From contig CAYRGS010000011.1 in assembly GCA_964423875.1 (NCBI GenBank), forward strand, positions 1 to 53,406: DNA of 53,406 nucleotides, in the 5' to 3' direction. The position numbers and the translations under genes are program-made. This document shows, piece by piece, positions 44,050 to 52,492 of this stretch (positions are counted from its first letter, which is position 1; each line of letters begins with the position of its first letter). The notes under the pieces are model-generated. The model searched no databases, was not told where the DNA came from, and saw nothing but the letters and a program-made list of their open reading frames with translations. This stretch comes from CAYRGS01 sp964423875 (lineage in GTDB: Bacteria > UBA8248 > JACPRG01 > G963555815).

Positions 44050-44720
44050 ACGCCCAGGGGAAGACAACCCGGGAGATCAACGCGGCCCTCAAGCGGCTGG
44101 CCGCCGAGGGGGAGGAGGTCTGTCTCCTGAACCCGCAGGCCCGCCACAACCTGGCCGTGGGCGTCTTCCATCGGTTTCAACTCGTGATCGAGGGAAGCGT
44201 CGGTTATTTCGCCGCCAGCCTGGGCGACGGCCCCGAGGTGTACATCCGGGGAAACGCCGGATGGGCCCTGGGTGACAACATGATGGACGGCCGGATCCAC
44301 GTCTTGAAAAACGCGGGGGCCTCCTGCGGTTGCACCATTCACAACGGCGAAATCGTCGTCGGGGGGAGCGTCGGCGCCCGATGCGGCATCTCCATGAAGG
44401 GCGGAACAATTTTGGTGGGGGGGAACGCCGGGTATCTGACCGGATTCATGATGCAACAGGGTCGCATCATTGTCTGTGGGGACGTGGGCGACGCCGTGGG
44501 GGATTCGATGTACCAGGGCGCCATCTATGTGGGGGGCAAGACGGGCGCTTTGGGGAACGACGCCAGGTTCGAGGACCTGGACAAGGGCGAGGCGGAAGGA
44601 CTCGCGGAGACGCTCGACCGCAACGAGATCTCCCTGAAACCCGTGTTCAAGAAGATCGTGTGCGCCGGCAAGCTTTACCACTTCGACAAGCTCGAGCTTC
44701 TGGACCGTCAGGTCGTCTGA
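44037..44720 (+). CDS. mgsB: N-methylglutamate synthase subunit B (glutamate synthase alpha-subunit C-domain-like)
   Basis: This 227-residue right-handed beta-helix protein corresponds to the C-terminal GXGXG domain of glutamate synthase. Repeated turns such as YIRGNAGWALGDNM, VVGGSVGARCGISMKGG, LVGGNAGYLTGFMMQQG and IYVGGKTGALGND form the helix coils. In the pathway it holds the other MgsA and MgsC parts together. The start is GTG 44037, which lies in the end of mgsA, with GAGG about 8 nt before it. The longer upstream open frame is not similar to the family. The next gene follows after a hairpin. Confidence 0.9.
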   Translation: MVDLDAQGKTTREINAALKRLAAEGEEVCLLNPQARHNLAVGVFHRFQLVIEGSVGYFAASLGDGPEVYIRGNAGWALGDNMMDGRIHVLKNAGASCGCTIHNGEIVVGGSVGARCGISMKGGTILVGGNAGYLTGFMMQQGRIIVCGDVGDAVGDSMYQGAIYVGGKTGALGNDARFEDLDKGEAEGLAETLDRNEISLKPVFKKIVCAGKLYHFDKLELLDRQVV

Positions 44721-44744
44721 GGGCCGCTCCCAGGCGCACACCAA

Positions 44745-44768
44745 CCCTTGGGTCCGGCGACCCAAGGG
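44745..44768 (+). other. Perfect 10-bp stem-loop between mgsB and mgsC
   Basis: CCCTTGGGTC / GACCCAAGGG flank the tetraloop CGGC. There is no U-run, so it is probably not a terminator. It may set mRNA stability or adjust the ratio of MgsB to MgsC. It lies 22 bp before the mgsC start. Confidence 0.55.
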
Positions 44769-44789
44769 CTCGAAAGGACCCCCCAGCCG

Positions 44790-46091
44790 ATGACAGAGAA
44801 GACCAACACCACCTGGACCCCCGACGTCATCGAGGACATCCACGCCAAAGCCGATCTCGGCCGTTACCGCCTCAGCAGTTTCAGCACCTTTCAGCGCGTC
44901 CCGCACTTCGACGACCTAGTCTTCCTCTCCACCGGCCTGACGCGGTTCCCCCTCGAAGGGTACAAGGAGAAGTGCAACACCAAAACGGTGATCGGCGCCC
45001 GGCATGCCCGGGAGCCGCTCGAGATCGACATCCCCATCTACATCAGCGGCATGAGCTACGGGGCCCTATCGCGAAGCGCGAAGACGGCCCTCGGGCTCGG
45101 CGCGTCGAAGGTCGGGACGGCCACCTGCACCGGGGACGGGGGCATGCTCAAGGAAGAGCGGGAGGCCTCCAAGAAGCTCATCTACCAGGTCCTCCCCAGC
45201 CGGTACGGCTTCGATCCTCATCACCTCGTCGGGGCTGAGGCCATCGAAATCGTGGTGGGCCAGGGCGCCAAGCCGGGAACGGGCGGAATGCTCATGGGGA
45301 TGAAGGTCCGGGACGACGTGGCCGAGCAGCGCGTTCTCCCCGCCGGGATCGACCAACGCAGCCCCACCCGCCACCCGGACTGGCTCGGGCCGGACGACCT
45401 GGCGATCAAGATCGAGCAGATCCGCGAGGCCACGGACTGGCGGATACCGGTGCAGATCAAGCTCCCGGCCTGCCGGGTGAAGGATGACGTCAAGCTGGCG
45501 GCCAAATGCGGGGCCGACGCCATCGTCATCGACGGCATGCAGGCCGGCACGGGCGCTTCGAGTCAGATCCTCCTGGACCATAGCGGCATCCCCACCATGC
45601 CCGCCATCGCGGCCGCCCGCGAAGCCCTCCAGGAGATCGGCCTGTACGGGAAGATCTCGCTCATCGCCTCGGGCGGCATCCGGAACGGGGCCGACGTCGC
45701 CAAGGCCCTGGCCCTGGGGGCGGACGCCTGCGCCATCGGCATCGCCGCCCTCATCGCCCTGAATTGCAATCGCGAGATCCCGGAGTCCGACTTTTTGAAG
45801 GAGGTCGGGGTTCCGGCCGGCGCCTGCAACAAGTGCTACACGGGCCGGTGTCCGGTGGGGATCGCCACCCAGGATCCGGAGCTGGAGAAGCGCCTCGATC
45901 CCGTCGAGGCGGGCGCGCGCGTGGCCAACTTCCTCAACGGCTGTACGATGGAGGCCGCCCTGTTGGCGCGCTCGCTGGGCAAGGGCGACATCCACAGCCT
46001 CGAGCCCGAGGACCTGGCCGCGCTGACCCTCGAAGCCTCAGCGATGGCCCGGGTTCCCCTAGCCGGCACGGACATTGTCTTCGGCGCCTGA
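44790..46091 (+). CDS. mgsC: N-methylglutamate synthase subunit C (FMN- and Fe-S-binding synthase core)
   Basis: This 433-residue protein matches the FMN-binding glutamate synthase core. It has SGMSYGALSRSAKTALGLGA, the substrate region TGDGGMLKEEREAS, GQGAKPGTGGMLMGMKV, VIDGMQAGTGASSQ and IASGGIRNGADVAKALALGA. The cysteine cluster CNKCYTGRCPVGIATQ is expected to hold a 3Fe-4S centre. It transfers the methylamino group onto 2-oxoglutarate to give N-methylglutamate. ATG 44790 follows AAAGGA; an alternative earlier start at 44748 has no family sequence after it. The gene is complete. Confidence 0.93.
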   Translation: MTEKTNTTWTPDVIEDIHAKADLGRYRLSSFSTFQRVPHFDDLVFLSTGLTRFPLEGYKEKCNTKTVIGARHAREPLEIDIPIYISGMSYGALSRSAKTALGLGASKVGTATCTGDGGMLKEEREASKKLIYQVLPSRYGFDPHHLVGAEAIEIVVGQGAKPGTGGMLMGMKVRDDVAEQRVLPAGIDQRSPTRHPDWLGPDDLAIKIEQIREATDWRIPVQIKLPACRVKDDVKLAAKCGADAIVIDGMQAGTGASSQILLDHSGIPTMPAIAAAREALQEIGLYGKISLIASGGIRNGADVAKALALGADACAIGIAALIALNCNREIPESDFLKEVGVPAGACNKCYTGRCPVGIATQDPELEKRLDPVEAGARVANFLNGCTMEAALLARSLGKGDIHSLEPEDLAALTLEASAMARVPLAGTDIVFGA

Positions 46092-46115
46092 GACACCGCG
46101 GAAGAGTTGGAAGCC

Positions 46116-46400
46116 ATGTCATTCCTGATCCCCTGTCCGCACTGTGGCCCCCGGAGCGTGTATGAGTTTCGCTACGGCGGCGAATACAAGAAGCGGCCCC
46201 GGCCCGACGCCCTTGAAAGCGAGTGGACCCGCTACAACTTCCTCCAGGCCAACGCGGCCGGCGAGCAAAAGGAGTGGTGGTTCCACCGGGACGGCTGCCG
46301 CACGTGGTTCTTCGCGGACCGAGACACCGTCACCAACCAGGTCATCCGAACATACCGGGCGGAGGAAGGTCCCGGGGGGGAGGACTCCGAATCCCCATGA
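46116..46400 (+). CDS. mgdB: N-methylglutamate dehydrogenase subunit B (sarcosine oxidase delta-like)
   Basis: This 94-residue protein has the zinc-binding layout of SoxD: C7 and C10 in PCPHCGPRS, then H57 and C61 in FHRDGCRTWF. EFRYGGEY and NFLQAN lie between them. It is the smallest subunit of the heterotetrameric enzyme and caps the large subunit. The start at ATG 46116 is preferred to TTG 46107, since the family begins just before the CPxCG. It overlaps mgdC by 4 nt (ATGA), so the two are coupled. Confidence 0.93.
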   Translation: MSFLIPCPHCGPRSVYEFRYGGEYKKRPRPDALESEWTRYNFLQANAAGEQKEWWFHRDGCRTWFFADRDTVTNQVIRTYRAEEGPGGEDSESP

Positions 46401-49387
46401 GCCGGAATCCCCGCCTCGGCCGCCGCGCCCCGTGCCCCGCTGAAGAGATCGACCGCTCCGCGAGACGCTCCTTCCGGTTCGACGGCCGCTCCTTCGAGGC
46501 CCATCCGGGCGACACCATCGCCTCCGCTTTGCATGCGGCGGGCGTGCACACGCTCAGCCGCAGCTTCAAGTACCATCGTCCGCGCGGCCTTTTTTGCGTC
46601 TCGGGAAACTGTCCGAACTGCCTCGTCGAGGTGGACGGCGAGCCCTCGGTCCGCTCCTGCGTCACCCCCGTCCGGGACGGGATGGAGGTCCGCGGCCAGA
46701 ACGCCTGGCCATCGGTCGAGCACGACGCCCTGTCCCTGTCGGACAAGTTCAGCGACTTCCTCCCGCCGGGTTTCTACTACAAGAGGTTTTACAAACCGGC
46801 GTGGATGTGGCCCATATACGAGAAAATTCTCCGCCGGATGGCGGGTCTCGGCGTCGTCCACCCGAAAAACGGCGCGGGCCGCCCCCCCCCCGGGGAGGGG
46901 GGGGGGGAGACCGAAGCCTGGGAAAAGGAATACCACGACGCCGAGTTGACCGTTATCGGCGCGGGAATATCCGGCCTGGCCGCCGCCCTGGAGGCCGCAC
47001 GGTGCGGGGTCTCCGTGACCCTGGTGGATGAGGGCCCAAGTCCGGGCGGCCACCTCCGCGCGGAGACGCGTCCCCTCGCGCAACCGCGGGAATGGGCGGG
47101 CCTTCCCGGCTGCGAAGCCACCGGCCGTCTGGCGGCGGAGCTCGACGGGCTTCCCAATGTCTCCATCTGGTCCGGGGCCTCCGCCCTCGGCGTCTATGAA
47201 GACAACCTGGTGGGGGTGCTGAAAGGGCGCCGGTTCATCCAGGTCCGGACCCGGCACCTGCTGGTCGCGACGGGGTCGTACGAGCAGCCCCTACTCTTCC
47301 ACAACAACGACCTTCCCGGTGTGTTCCTGGGGCGGGGACTGCTGAAGCTTATGAACCTTCAGGGCGTCCTGCCCGGCCGTCGGGCCTTGGTATACGGCTC
47401 GCACGTCGAGGCCCTCACCGTCGCGTGCGAGCTCCTGGACGCGGGGGTGCGGGTCGAGGGCGTAGCCGGTCCGGTGTGCGAGCTGCCCGAAGGGAGGGAG
47501 GAAAGGAGCCGGCTCCAGGCCGCGCGCGTCTCCCTCTTTCCGGGATGGACCCTGGCCGAGGCGGGGGGGCGAAACCGCGTCGAGTCGGCCCGGCTGATTC
47601 GGCCGGCCTCGGGGCCGGCTCGCGGACCTGATGAGGTTGTTCTCCCATGTGACGTCATCGCCCTCTCGGCAGGTTTCGCGCCCGCCGCGGAGCTTCTGAC
47701 GATGAGCGGCGGGAAAATCCGCTTCGGAAGCCCCTCCGGAGAGCCCGTCCCAGGGGATCTCCCGCCCGGGATTTCGGGCGCGGGCGAAGTGATGGGCGTA
47801 CACGGCCTAGTAGCGGTTCTCACGCATGGAAGAATCGCGGGCCTGGAGGCCGCCCTCTCGCTCGGAGCGGCCGACGCCTCCGACCGGGAGCGCCTGGAGA
47901 CCCTCCGGCGGGAGTTTGAGGAAGCCGGCCCGGGACAGCGCGCCGGGGCGTTCGGGCTCGTACCGCAAGAACCCGACCGGAAAAAACGCTTCGTTTGTCT
48001 TTGCGAGGACGTAACGGAGAAAGACATCCGCGCCTGCATCGATGAGGGCTACGACAACGTCGAGACCCTCAAGCGCTACAGCACCATCGGGATGGGCCCT
48101 TGCCAGGGAAAGGTGTGCAACACCATCGCCGCCCGGGTTTGCGGCCGGGACACCGAACTGCCCCTGGAACAAACGCGTCTGACCACTTCCCGGCCTCCCG
48201 TCCGTCCGATCCCGCTGGGTGCGTTGGCCGGCCGGCACTATCATCCGGTTCGCCGAACCCCCATGCACGAGTGCCACCAGTCTCTGGGGGCCCGGTGGAT
48301 GGACGCCGGGGACTGGAAGCGGCCGGAATATTACACCTCGCCCGACGAGGAATGCCGCGCCGTCCACGAAGGCGTCGGACTGATTGACCTCAGCACCCTG
48401 GGGAAGCTCGACATCCAGGGCAAGGACGCCGTCTGGCTCCTGGAAAAGGTCTATAACAACCAGTACCGGAAGCTCAAGGTCGGGCGGATCCGGTACGGGG
48501 TGATGTGCGATGACAGCGGGATTATCTTCGACGACGGCACGGTCAGCCGCCTGGCGGAAGATCGGTTTTTCGTGACCACAACCACCAGCGGGATCGACAC
48601 CGTCGAGCAGTGGCTGAACTGGTGGGTCATCGGGACCGGCAAGACTGTACACATCACGAATGTGACGGCCGCGTACGCGGCGGTGAACCTAGCCGGGCCG
48701 CGCGCGCGCGACGTCCTGGCCGGCCTGACCGATCTCGACATGTCCAACGAGGCCCTGCCTTATATGGCCTTCGCCGAGGGGGAGTTCTCCGGAATTCCCG
48801 CGCGACTTCTTCGGATCGGGTTTGTGGGCGAGCTCGGCTACGAGATCCATTGTCCAGCCGAGCACGGGGAATCCTTGTGGGAAATCCTCAAGGAGGCCGG
48901 CAAACCCTACGGGATCGCCCCCTTCGGTGTGGAGCCCCAGAGAATTCTCCGGTTGCAGAAGGGCCACATCATCGTCGGACAGGACACGGACGCGCTATCC
49001 AACTCGTTCGAGGCCGACATGGCCTGGATCGTAAAGCTAAACAAACCCGACTTCATCGGAAGACACGCCCTGGAGCGTGTCCAGAAGACCGGTCTCCGCT
49101 GGAAGCTCATCGGATTCGAAGCGGAGGACGCCTCCATTGTGGCTGAAGAGGGCAACCAGATCGTCCCCGCCGACAACATCGACGGTCCGAACGGGCGAAT
49201 CCTGGGCCGTGTGACCAGCTCCCGGTTCAGCCGCCACCTGGGGAAATCCATCGGATTGGGGTGGGTCCTCGCCGAGATGAGCGAGCCGGGGACGGAAATC
49301 TACATTCGGGTCGGGGGCAGGCCGCGGAAAGCCGTCGTCACACCTCCCCCCTTCTACGACCCCGAGGGGAAAAGGCTCAAGATGTGA
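46397..49387 (+). CDS. mgdC: N-methylglutamate dehydrogenase subunit C (sarcosine oxidase alpha-like)
   Basis: This 996-residue large subunit begins with a small ferredoxin-like domain (about 20-105; cysteines C67, C72, C75 and C88 in the FCVSGNCPNCLVEVDGEPS region). A dinucleotide-binding domain follows (about 185-560; TVIGAGISGLAAALEAARCG, VDEGPSPGGHL). Next is a bridging region FVCLCEDVTEKD...GPCQGKVC, and last a T-protein/GcvT-like folate domain (about 640-996; GLIDLSTLGKLDI, RIGFVGELGYEIHCP). In the complex it receives the one-carbon unit on tetrahydrofolate. A homopolymer pair C10/G11 lies in a linker at residues 162-171. ATG 46397 overlaps the mgdB stop. Confidence 0.93.
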   Translation: MSRNPRLGRRAPCPAEEIDRSARRSFRFDGRSFEAHPGDTIASALHAAGVHTLSRSFKYHRPRGLFCVSGNCPNCLVEVDGEPSVRSCVTPVRDGMEVRGQNAWPSVEHDALSLSDKFSDFLPPGFYYKRFYKPAWMWPIYEKILRRMAGLGVVHPKNGAGRPPPGEGGGETEAWEKEYHDAELTVIGAGISGLAAALEAARCGVSVTLVDEGPSPGGHLRAETRPLAQPREWAGLPGCEATGRLAAELDGLPNVSIWSGASALGVYEDNLVGVLKGRRFIQVRTRHLLVATGSYEQPLLFHNNDLPGVFLGRGLLKLMNLQGVLPGRRALVYGSHVEALTVACELLDAGVRVEGVAGPVCELPEGREERSRLQAARVSLFPGWTLAEAGGRNRVESARLIRPASGPARGPDEVVLPCDVIALSAGFAPAAELLTMSGGKIRFGSPSGEPVPGDLPPGISGAGEVMGVHGLVAVLTHGRIAGLEAALSLGAADASDRERLETLRREFEEAGPGQRAGAFGLVPQEPDRKKRFVCLCEDVTEKDIRACIDEGYDNVETLKRYSTIGMGPCQGKVCNTIAARVCGRDTELPLEQTRLTTSRPPVRPIPLGALAGRHYHPVRRTPMHECHQSLGARWMDAGDWKRPEYYTSPDEECRAVHEGVGLIDLSTLGKLDIQGKDAVWLLEKVYNNQYRKLKVGRIRYGVMCDDSGIIFDDGTVSRLAEDRFFVTTTTSGIDTVEQWLNWWVIGTGKTVHITNVTAAYAAVNLAGPRARDVLAGLTDLDMSNEALPYMAFAEGEFSGIPARLLRIGFVGELGYEIHCPAEHGESLWEILKEAGKPYGIAPFGVEPQRILRLQKGHIIVGQDTDALSNSFEADMAWIVKLNKPDFIGRHALERVQKTGLRWKLIGFEAEDASIVAEEGNQIVPADNIDGPNGRILGRVTSSRFSRHLGKSIGLGWVLAEMSEPGTEIYIRVGGRPRKAVVTPPPFYDPEGKRLKM
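46882..46907 (+). other. C10 / G11 homopolymer pair inside mgdC
   Basis: C10 (46882-46891) is followed by GGGGA and G11 (46897-46907), which encode GRPPPGEGGGE in a low-complexity linker. Slipped-strand pairing at either run would shift the frame and cut MgdC at about residue 165. Similar tracts work as on/off switches in some pathogens, but here this is only a possibility. It may also be an assembly-error hotspot. Confidence 0.6.
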
Positions 49388-49409
49388 ATCCCGTGGAACC
49401 GTCTGTTGA

Positions 49410-49505
49410 AGGCGGGCAAGGGGTCAACCGACCCAAATAACGGCCCTACTTGCTTGAAAACACGTGGGCCTTCCACAAACGGGCAGGCCGGGTATCTTGC
49501 CCGAA
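49410..49505 (+). repeat. MITE-like dispersed element, copy B, between mgdC and mgdD
   Basis: It starts AGGCGGGCAAG and ends AGGCCGGGTATCTTGCCCG, so the tips CGGGCAAG (49413-49420) and CTTGCCCG (49496-49503) are inverted repeats. It carries the 14-nt motif at 49421-49434. Shared blocks with copy A (211-290, opposite strand) are AGGCGGGCAAG, CCCTACTTG, TTGAAAA and the end block. It starts 22 bp after the mgdC stop and fills most of the 190-bp gap inside this operon. Confidence 0.65.
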
Positions 49506-49576
49506 CGGAAGGAGCAATTCGGGTCCCGATATGTAATGCCGTTTACGACACACCACACAGGGAGAGATTTTTCATC

Positions 49577-50323
49577 GTGCCGGAGACTTTGACCCCGCCC
49601 CGCAGGTCGGCGGTCGAAAAACGGTTGATCGCGTTGGGCGCCAACCTTGTGGAGCGCGACGGGTGGCGGCAGGCTGAATCCTTCACGTCCGCACAGGCCG
49701 AAGCGGAGGCCGTCCGGAATGGGGCGGGACTCTTCGACCTCAGCCCCCTGACGAAACTGGATATCCGCGCATCGAACCCCGCCGCGGTCTGGCCGTCGAT
49801 CTTTCCCGGTGTGGATGCCCCGGCGGAATCCGGGAGTCTCGAGGGGGACCGGATCGGCCGGGCGGCGCTTTGCGGCCGGCCGGTCATTTACGCGAGGTTG
49901 AATCCGGCGAGTTTTCTTCTGACCGCGCCGCCGGGATTCGGGCCGGACATGGAAGCGGCCGTCCGCGAAGCGACCTCGGGAGCCGGCGTCGGCGTAACGA
50001 ATGTGACCTCCGGTCTGTCGGTTTTCGAGCTGGCCGGTCCGTCGGCCGCGCCGATCCTCAGGAAGCTCACCGCCGTGGCACCTCCCGCCGAAGACCACCG
50101 GGCGGTCCAAGCGCAGGTGGCGGGAGCGCACGCGGTCATCTTTCGGGTGGACGGGGACGCGGAAGCCGGAGGCCCCGCCGTTCCGGCCTTGCGGCTGCAC
50201 GTGACGCGGGATGTGGGGCTTTACGTCTGGGAGGTTTTGGAGGACGCGGGAGGCGAGTTCGGAATCACACCGTATGGGATCGAGGCGCGAGCGCGCCTTT
50301 TCCGAAACATGTTTCCCGGGTAG
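49577..50323 (+). CDS. mgdD: N-methylglutamate dehydrogenase subunit D (sarcosine oxidase gamma-like)
   Basis: This 248-residue protein has a GcvT-type folate-binding-like fold. Visible segments are GLFDLSPLTKLDIRASNPAA, TNVTSGLSVFELAGPSAAPI and DVGLYVWEVLEDAGGEFGITP. This matches SoxG, which helps to place the folate-bound one-carbon unit. I chose GTG 49577 with GGAGAG about 10 nt upstream. The open frame reaches back to 49406 but there runs through the repeat element, which is not coding. It is somewhat longer than typical SoxG proteins (about 200 residues). The mgdA gene follows after 12 bp. Confidence 0.85.
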   Translation: MPETLTPPRRSAVEKRLIALGANLVERDGWRQAESFTSAQAEAEAVRNGAGLFDLSPLTKLDIRASNPAAVWPSIFPGVDAPAESGSLEGDRIGRAALCGRPVIYARLNPASFLLTAPPGFGPDMEAAVREATSGAGVGVTNVTSGLSVFELAGPSAAPILRKLTAVAPPAEDHRAVQAQVAGAHAVIFRVDGDAEAGGPAVPALRLHVTRDVGLYVWEVLEDAGGEFGITPYGIEARARLFRNMFPG

Positions 50324-50335
50324 AAGGAGAAATTC

Positions 50336-51565
50336 GTGACAAGCGGCGAGGCGCCGAACGGCGCCGACGGTCATCAAAGGATGTGGAGCTGGACCGACCT
50401 GCGGGACCGGTACGACGTGGTCATCATCGGCGCGGGCGTCCATGGTCTGGCCACGGCCTACTATCTGGCTAAGCGGGGAATCACCGACGTGGCCGTCCTG
50501 GACAAAGGCTATCTCGGGGCCGGCGCCAGCGGGCGGAATACGGCCATCGTGCGGTCCAATTACCGGACGGCCGAGGGCGTGCCCTTTTACGAGGAGAGCC
50601 TGAAACTCTATCGGGCGATGTCCGCAGAGCTGGACTTCAACGTGATGCTCTCCCAACAGGGTCACCTCACCCTGGCCCACACCGACCGGGCGGTCGCGGG
50701 GCTCCGGGAACGCGCGGAGGTCAACCAAATCCTGGGCGTGGACAGCCGTTTGATCTTTCCGAAAGAGATCGCCGGACTCGTGCCCGGTCTCGATCTCAGC
50801 GACCATCCCCGCTTTCCAATCATGGCCGGCCTCTATCACCCGCCCGGCGGGATCATCCGCCACGACGCGGTGGTCTGGGCCTACGCCCGGGCGGTCAACC
50901 GGATGGGGGTGGAGATCCATCCCTTCACCGAGGTCACGGGGATTCGCGTGGAAGACGGGGGGGTGACGGGCGTCTCGACGAACCGGGGAGAGATCAAGAC
51001 CGGCACGGTCCTCAACGCCACGGCCGGCTGGTGCTCGATCGTCGCCAAGATGGTCGGGTTGGACCTGCCGGTGGTGACCCACCCCCTCCAGGCGTTCGTC
51101 ACCGAGTCGCTGAAACCTTTCCTTCACACCGTGATTGTCTCGGGCACCCTGCACGTCTACATCAACCAGACAGGCAGAGGGGAGCTGGTCATCGGTGCGG
51201 AGATCGATCCCTACGCCTCCTACAGCATGCGGTCCACGCTGCCGTTCCTGGAAGAGTGCGCCACCCACATCCTGGAGCTCTTTCCCTGCCTAGAGGAAAC
51301 CCGCGTCCTACGTCAATGGGCGGGAATCTGCGACATGACGCCTGACTTCAGCCCCATCATCGGTCCGGTGGAAGAGGTCAAGGGGTACTTTCTCGACGTG
51401 GGGTGGGGGACTTACGGCTTCAAGGCCGCGCCCATCGCCGGGAAGATGACGGCCGAGTGCATCGCGACCGGGGAGGTTTCCGACCTCATCGCCCCCTTCG
51501 CACTCTCCCGCTTTCGTGACGACAACCTTGTGGGCGAGCGCGCCGCCGCCGCAACGTCCCACTGA
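50336..51565 (+). CDS. mgdA: N-methylglutamate dehydrogenase subunit A (sarcosine oxidase beta-like)
   Basis: This 409-residue FAD-dependent amine oxidase of the DAO family begins with FAD-binding VVIIGAGVHGLATAYYLAKR. It has GAGASGRNTAIVRSNYRTAEG, where the covalent flavin attachment in SoxB (a histidine next to this stretch) would be found, but here the residue is not obvious. The C-terminal FAD segment DVGWGTYGFKAAPIAGKM is present. It oxidises N-methylglutamate to glutamate and a methylene unit. Translation starts at GTG 50336 behind AAGGAG. It is last in the cluster here, whereas it is usually the first mgd gene. Confidence 0.9.
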   Translation: MTSGEAPNGADGHQRMWSWTDLRDRYDVVIIGAGVHGLATAYYLAKRGITDVAVLDKGYLGAGASGRNTAIVRSNYRTAEGVPFYEESLKLYRAMSAELDFNVMLSQQGHLTLAHTDRAVAGLRERAEVNQILGVDSRLIFPKEIAGLVPGLDLSDHPRFPIMAGLYHPPGGIIRHDAVVWAYARAVNRMGVEIHPFTEVTGIRVEDGGVTGVSTNRGEIKTGTVLNATAGWCSIVAKMVGLDLPVVTHPLQAFVTESLKPFLHTVIVSGTLHVYINQTGRGELVIGAEIDPYASYSMRSTLPFLEECATHILELFPCLEETRVLRQWAGICDMTPDFSPIIGPVEEVKGYFLDVGWGTYGFKAAPIAGKMTAECIATGEVSDLIAPFALSRFRDDNLVGERAAAATSH

Positions 51566-51643
51566 CCTCGACCGCGCCGTCGCGTGACCGGGAGACGGTG
51601 TAGGTCTCCCACCGGATGGAAGTCATAAAAAGGAGAAACTGGC

Positions 51644-52462
51644 GTGCCGTACAAGAAAGGCGAACCCATTCTCTGGGAGCATTTGACCTGGGATGAGGCC
51701 GAGGCGATCTGCAAGAAAGTGGGCATGGCCATCATCTGCGTCGGGGCCATCGAGCAACACGGCCCGCACCTTCCGGTGAACGTGGACATCTCCATCAATT
51801 ACGAAATTGGAAAGCGCATCTCCGCGGCGACGGGCGTCCCCGTCCTGCCGCCGATCTATCCGGGGGTGTCCGAATCCCACGGTTTCGCCGGGACCCTCTA
51901 CGTCCGGCCCGAGACGCTGAGCATGATGATGTACGACATCTGCCGGAGCCTGTATGAGAAAAGCCGGGTCAAGAAGATCCTCGTGATCAATGGGCACATG
52001 TGGAACCAGGCCGCCAACCTGGCGATCCGGGACAACATCCGGTGCGATTATGAGGACCTACAGATCCGGGTGCTGAACTGGTGGGACTTCGACAAGGAGG
52101 TCTACGCCCTGGTCGCCTCGGACTGTCCCCTGGGGCGGAGCCTCCACGCCAACATCGGGGAGACCGCCTGCATGCTCGCCATCTCCCCCGAGTTGTGCGA
52201 CATGAAGAAGGCAAAGCGTTTGAAGGTGGACACCCCGGAATATCCCCATTTCTGGGATTACCGGGAGGAGGAGATGACCAAGAGCGGCGTCATGGGATCC
52301 GCGGCCACGAAGGCCACGGCCGAGCTTGGGGAAAAGATTCTCTCTCTGGCGGCGGGCAAGTTGATCGCCGAGGTCAAGAAGGCGCTGAAAGAAAAGCCCA
52401 GGTATAGAGCGCCCAACAAACTGGCCAGACCTCCTGGAGGGAAAGGCTCCAAGAAAAAGTAA
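51644..52462 (+). CDS. Creatininase-family amidohydrolase, second copy
   Basis: This 272-residue protein has the family metal ligands in GAIEQHGPHLP, NVDISI, INGHMWNQA and NIGETACML. It begins LWEHLTWDEAEAICKK, similar to LTWEEIAEYLEG in the copy at 31568, but the two differ in most of their length. The C-terminus is basic and Lys-rich. GTG 51644 follows AAGGAG, 78 bp after mgdA, so it probably belongs to the same transcript. A role in releasing an N-methyl compound from an amide is plausible but unproven. Confidence 0.88.
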   Translation: MPYKKGEPILWEHLTWDEAEAICKKVGMAIICVGAIEQHGPHLPVNVDISINYEIGKRISAATGVPVLPPIYPGVSESHGFAGTLYVRPETLSMMMYDICRSLYEKSRVKKILVINGHMWNQAANLAIRDNIRCDYEDLQIRVLNWWDFDKEVYALVASDCPLGRSLHANIGETACMLAISPELCDMKKAKRLKVDTPEYPHFWDYREEEMTKSGVMGSAATKATAELGEKILSLAAGKLIAEVKKALKEKPRYRAPNKLARPPGGKGSKKK

Positions 52463-52492
52463 CCCCTGGCATACCCATAGGGAGGAGAACCA

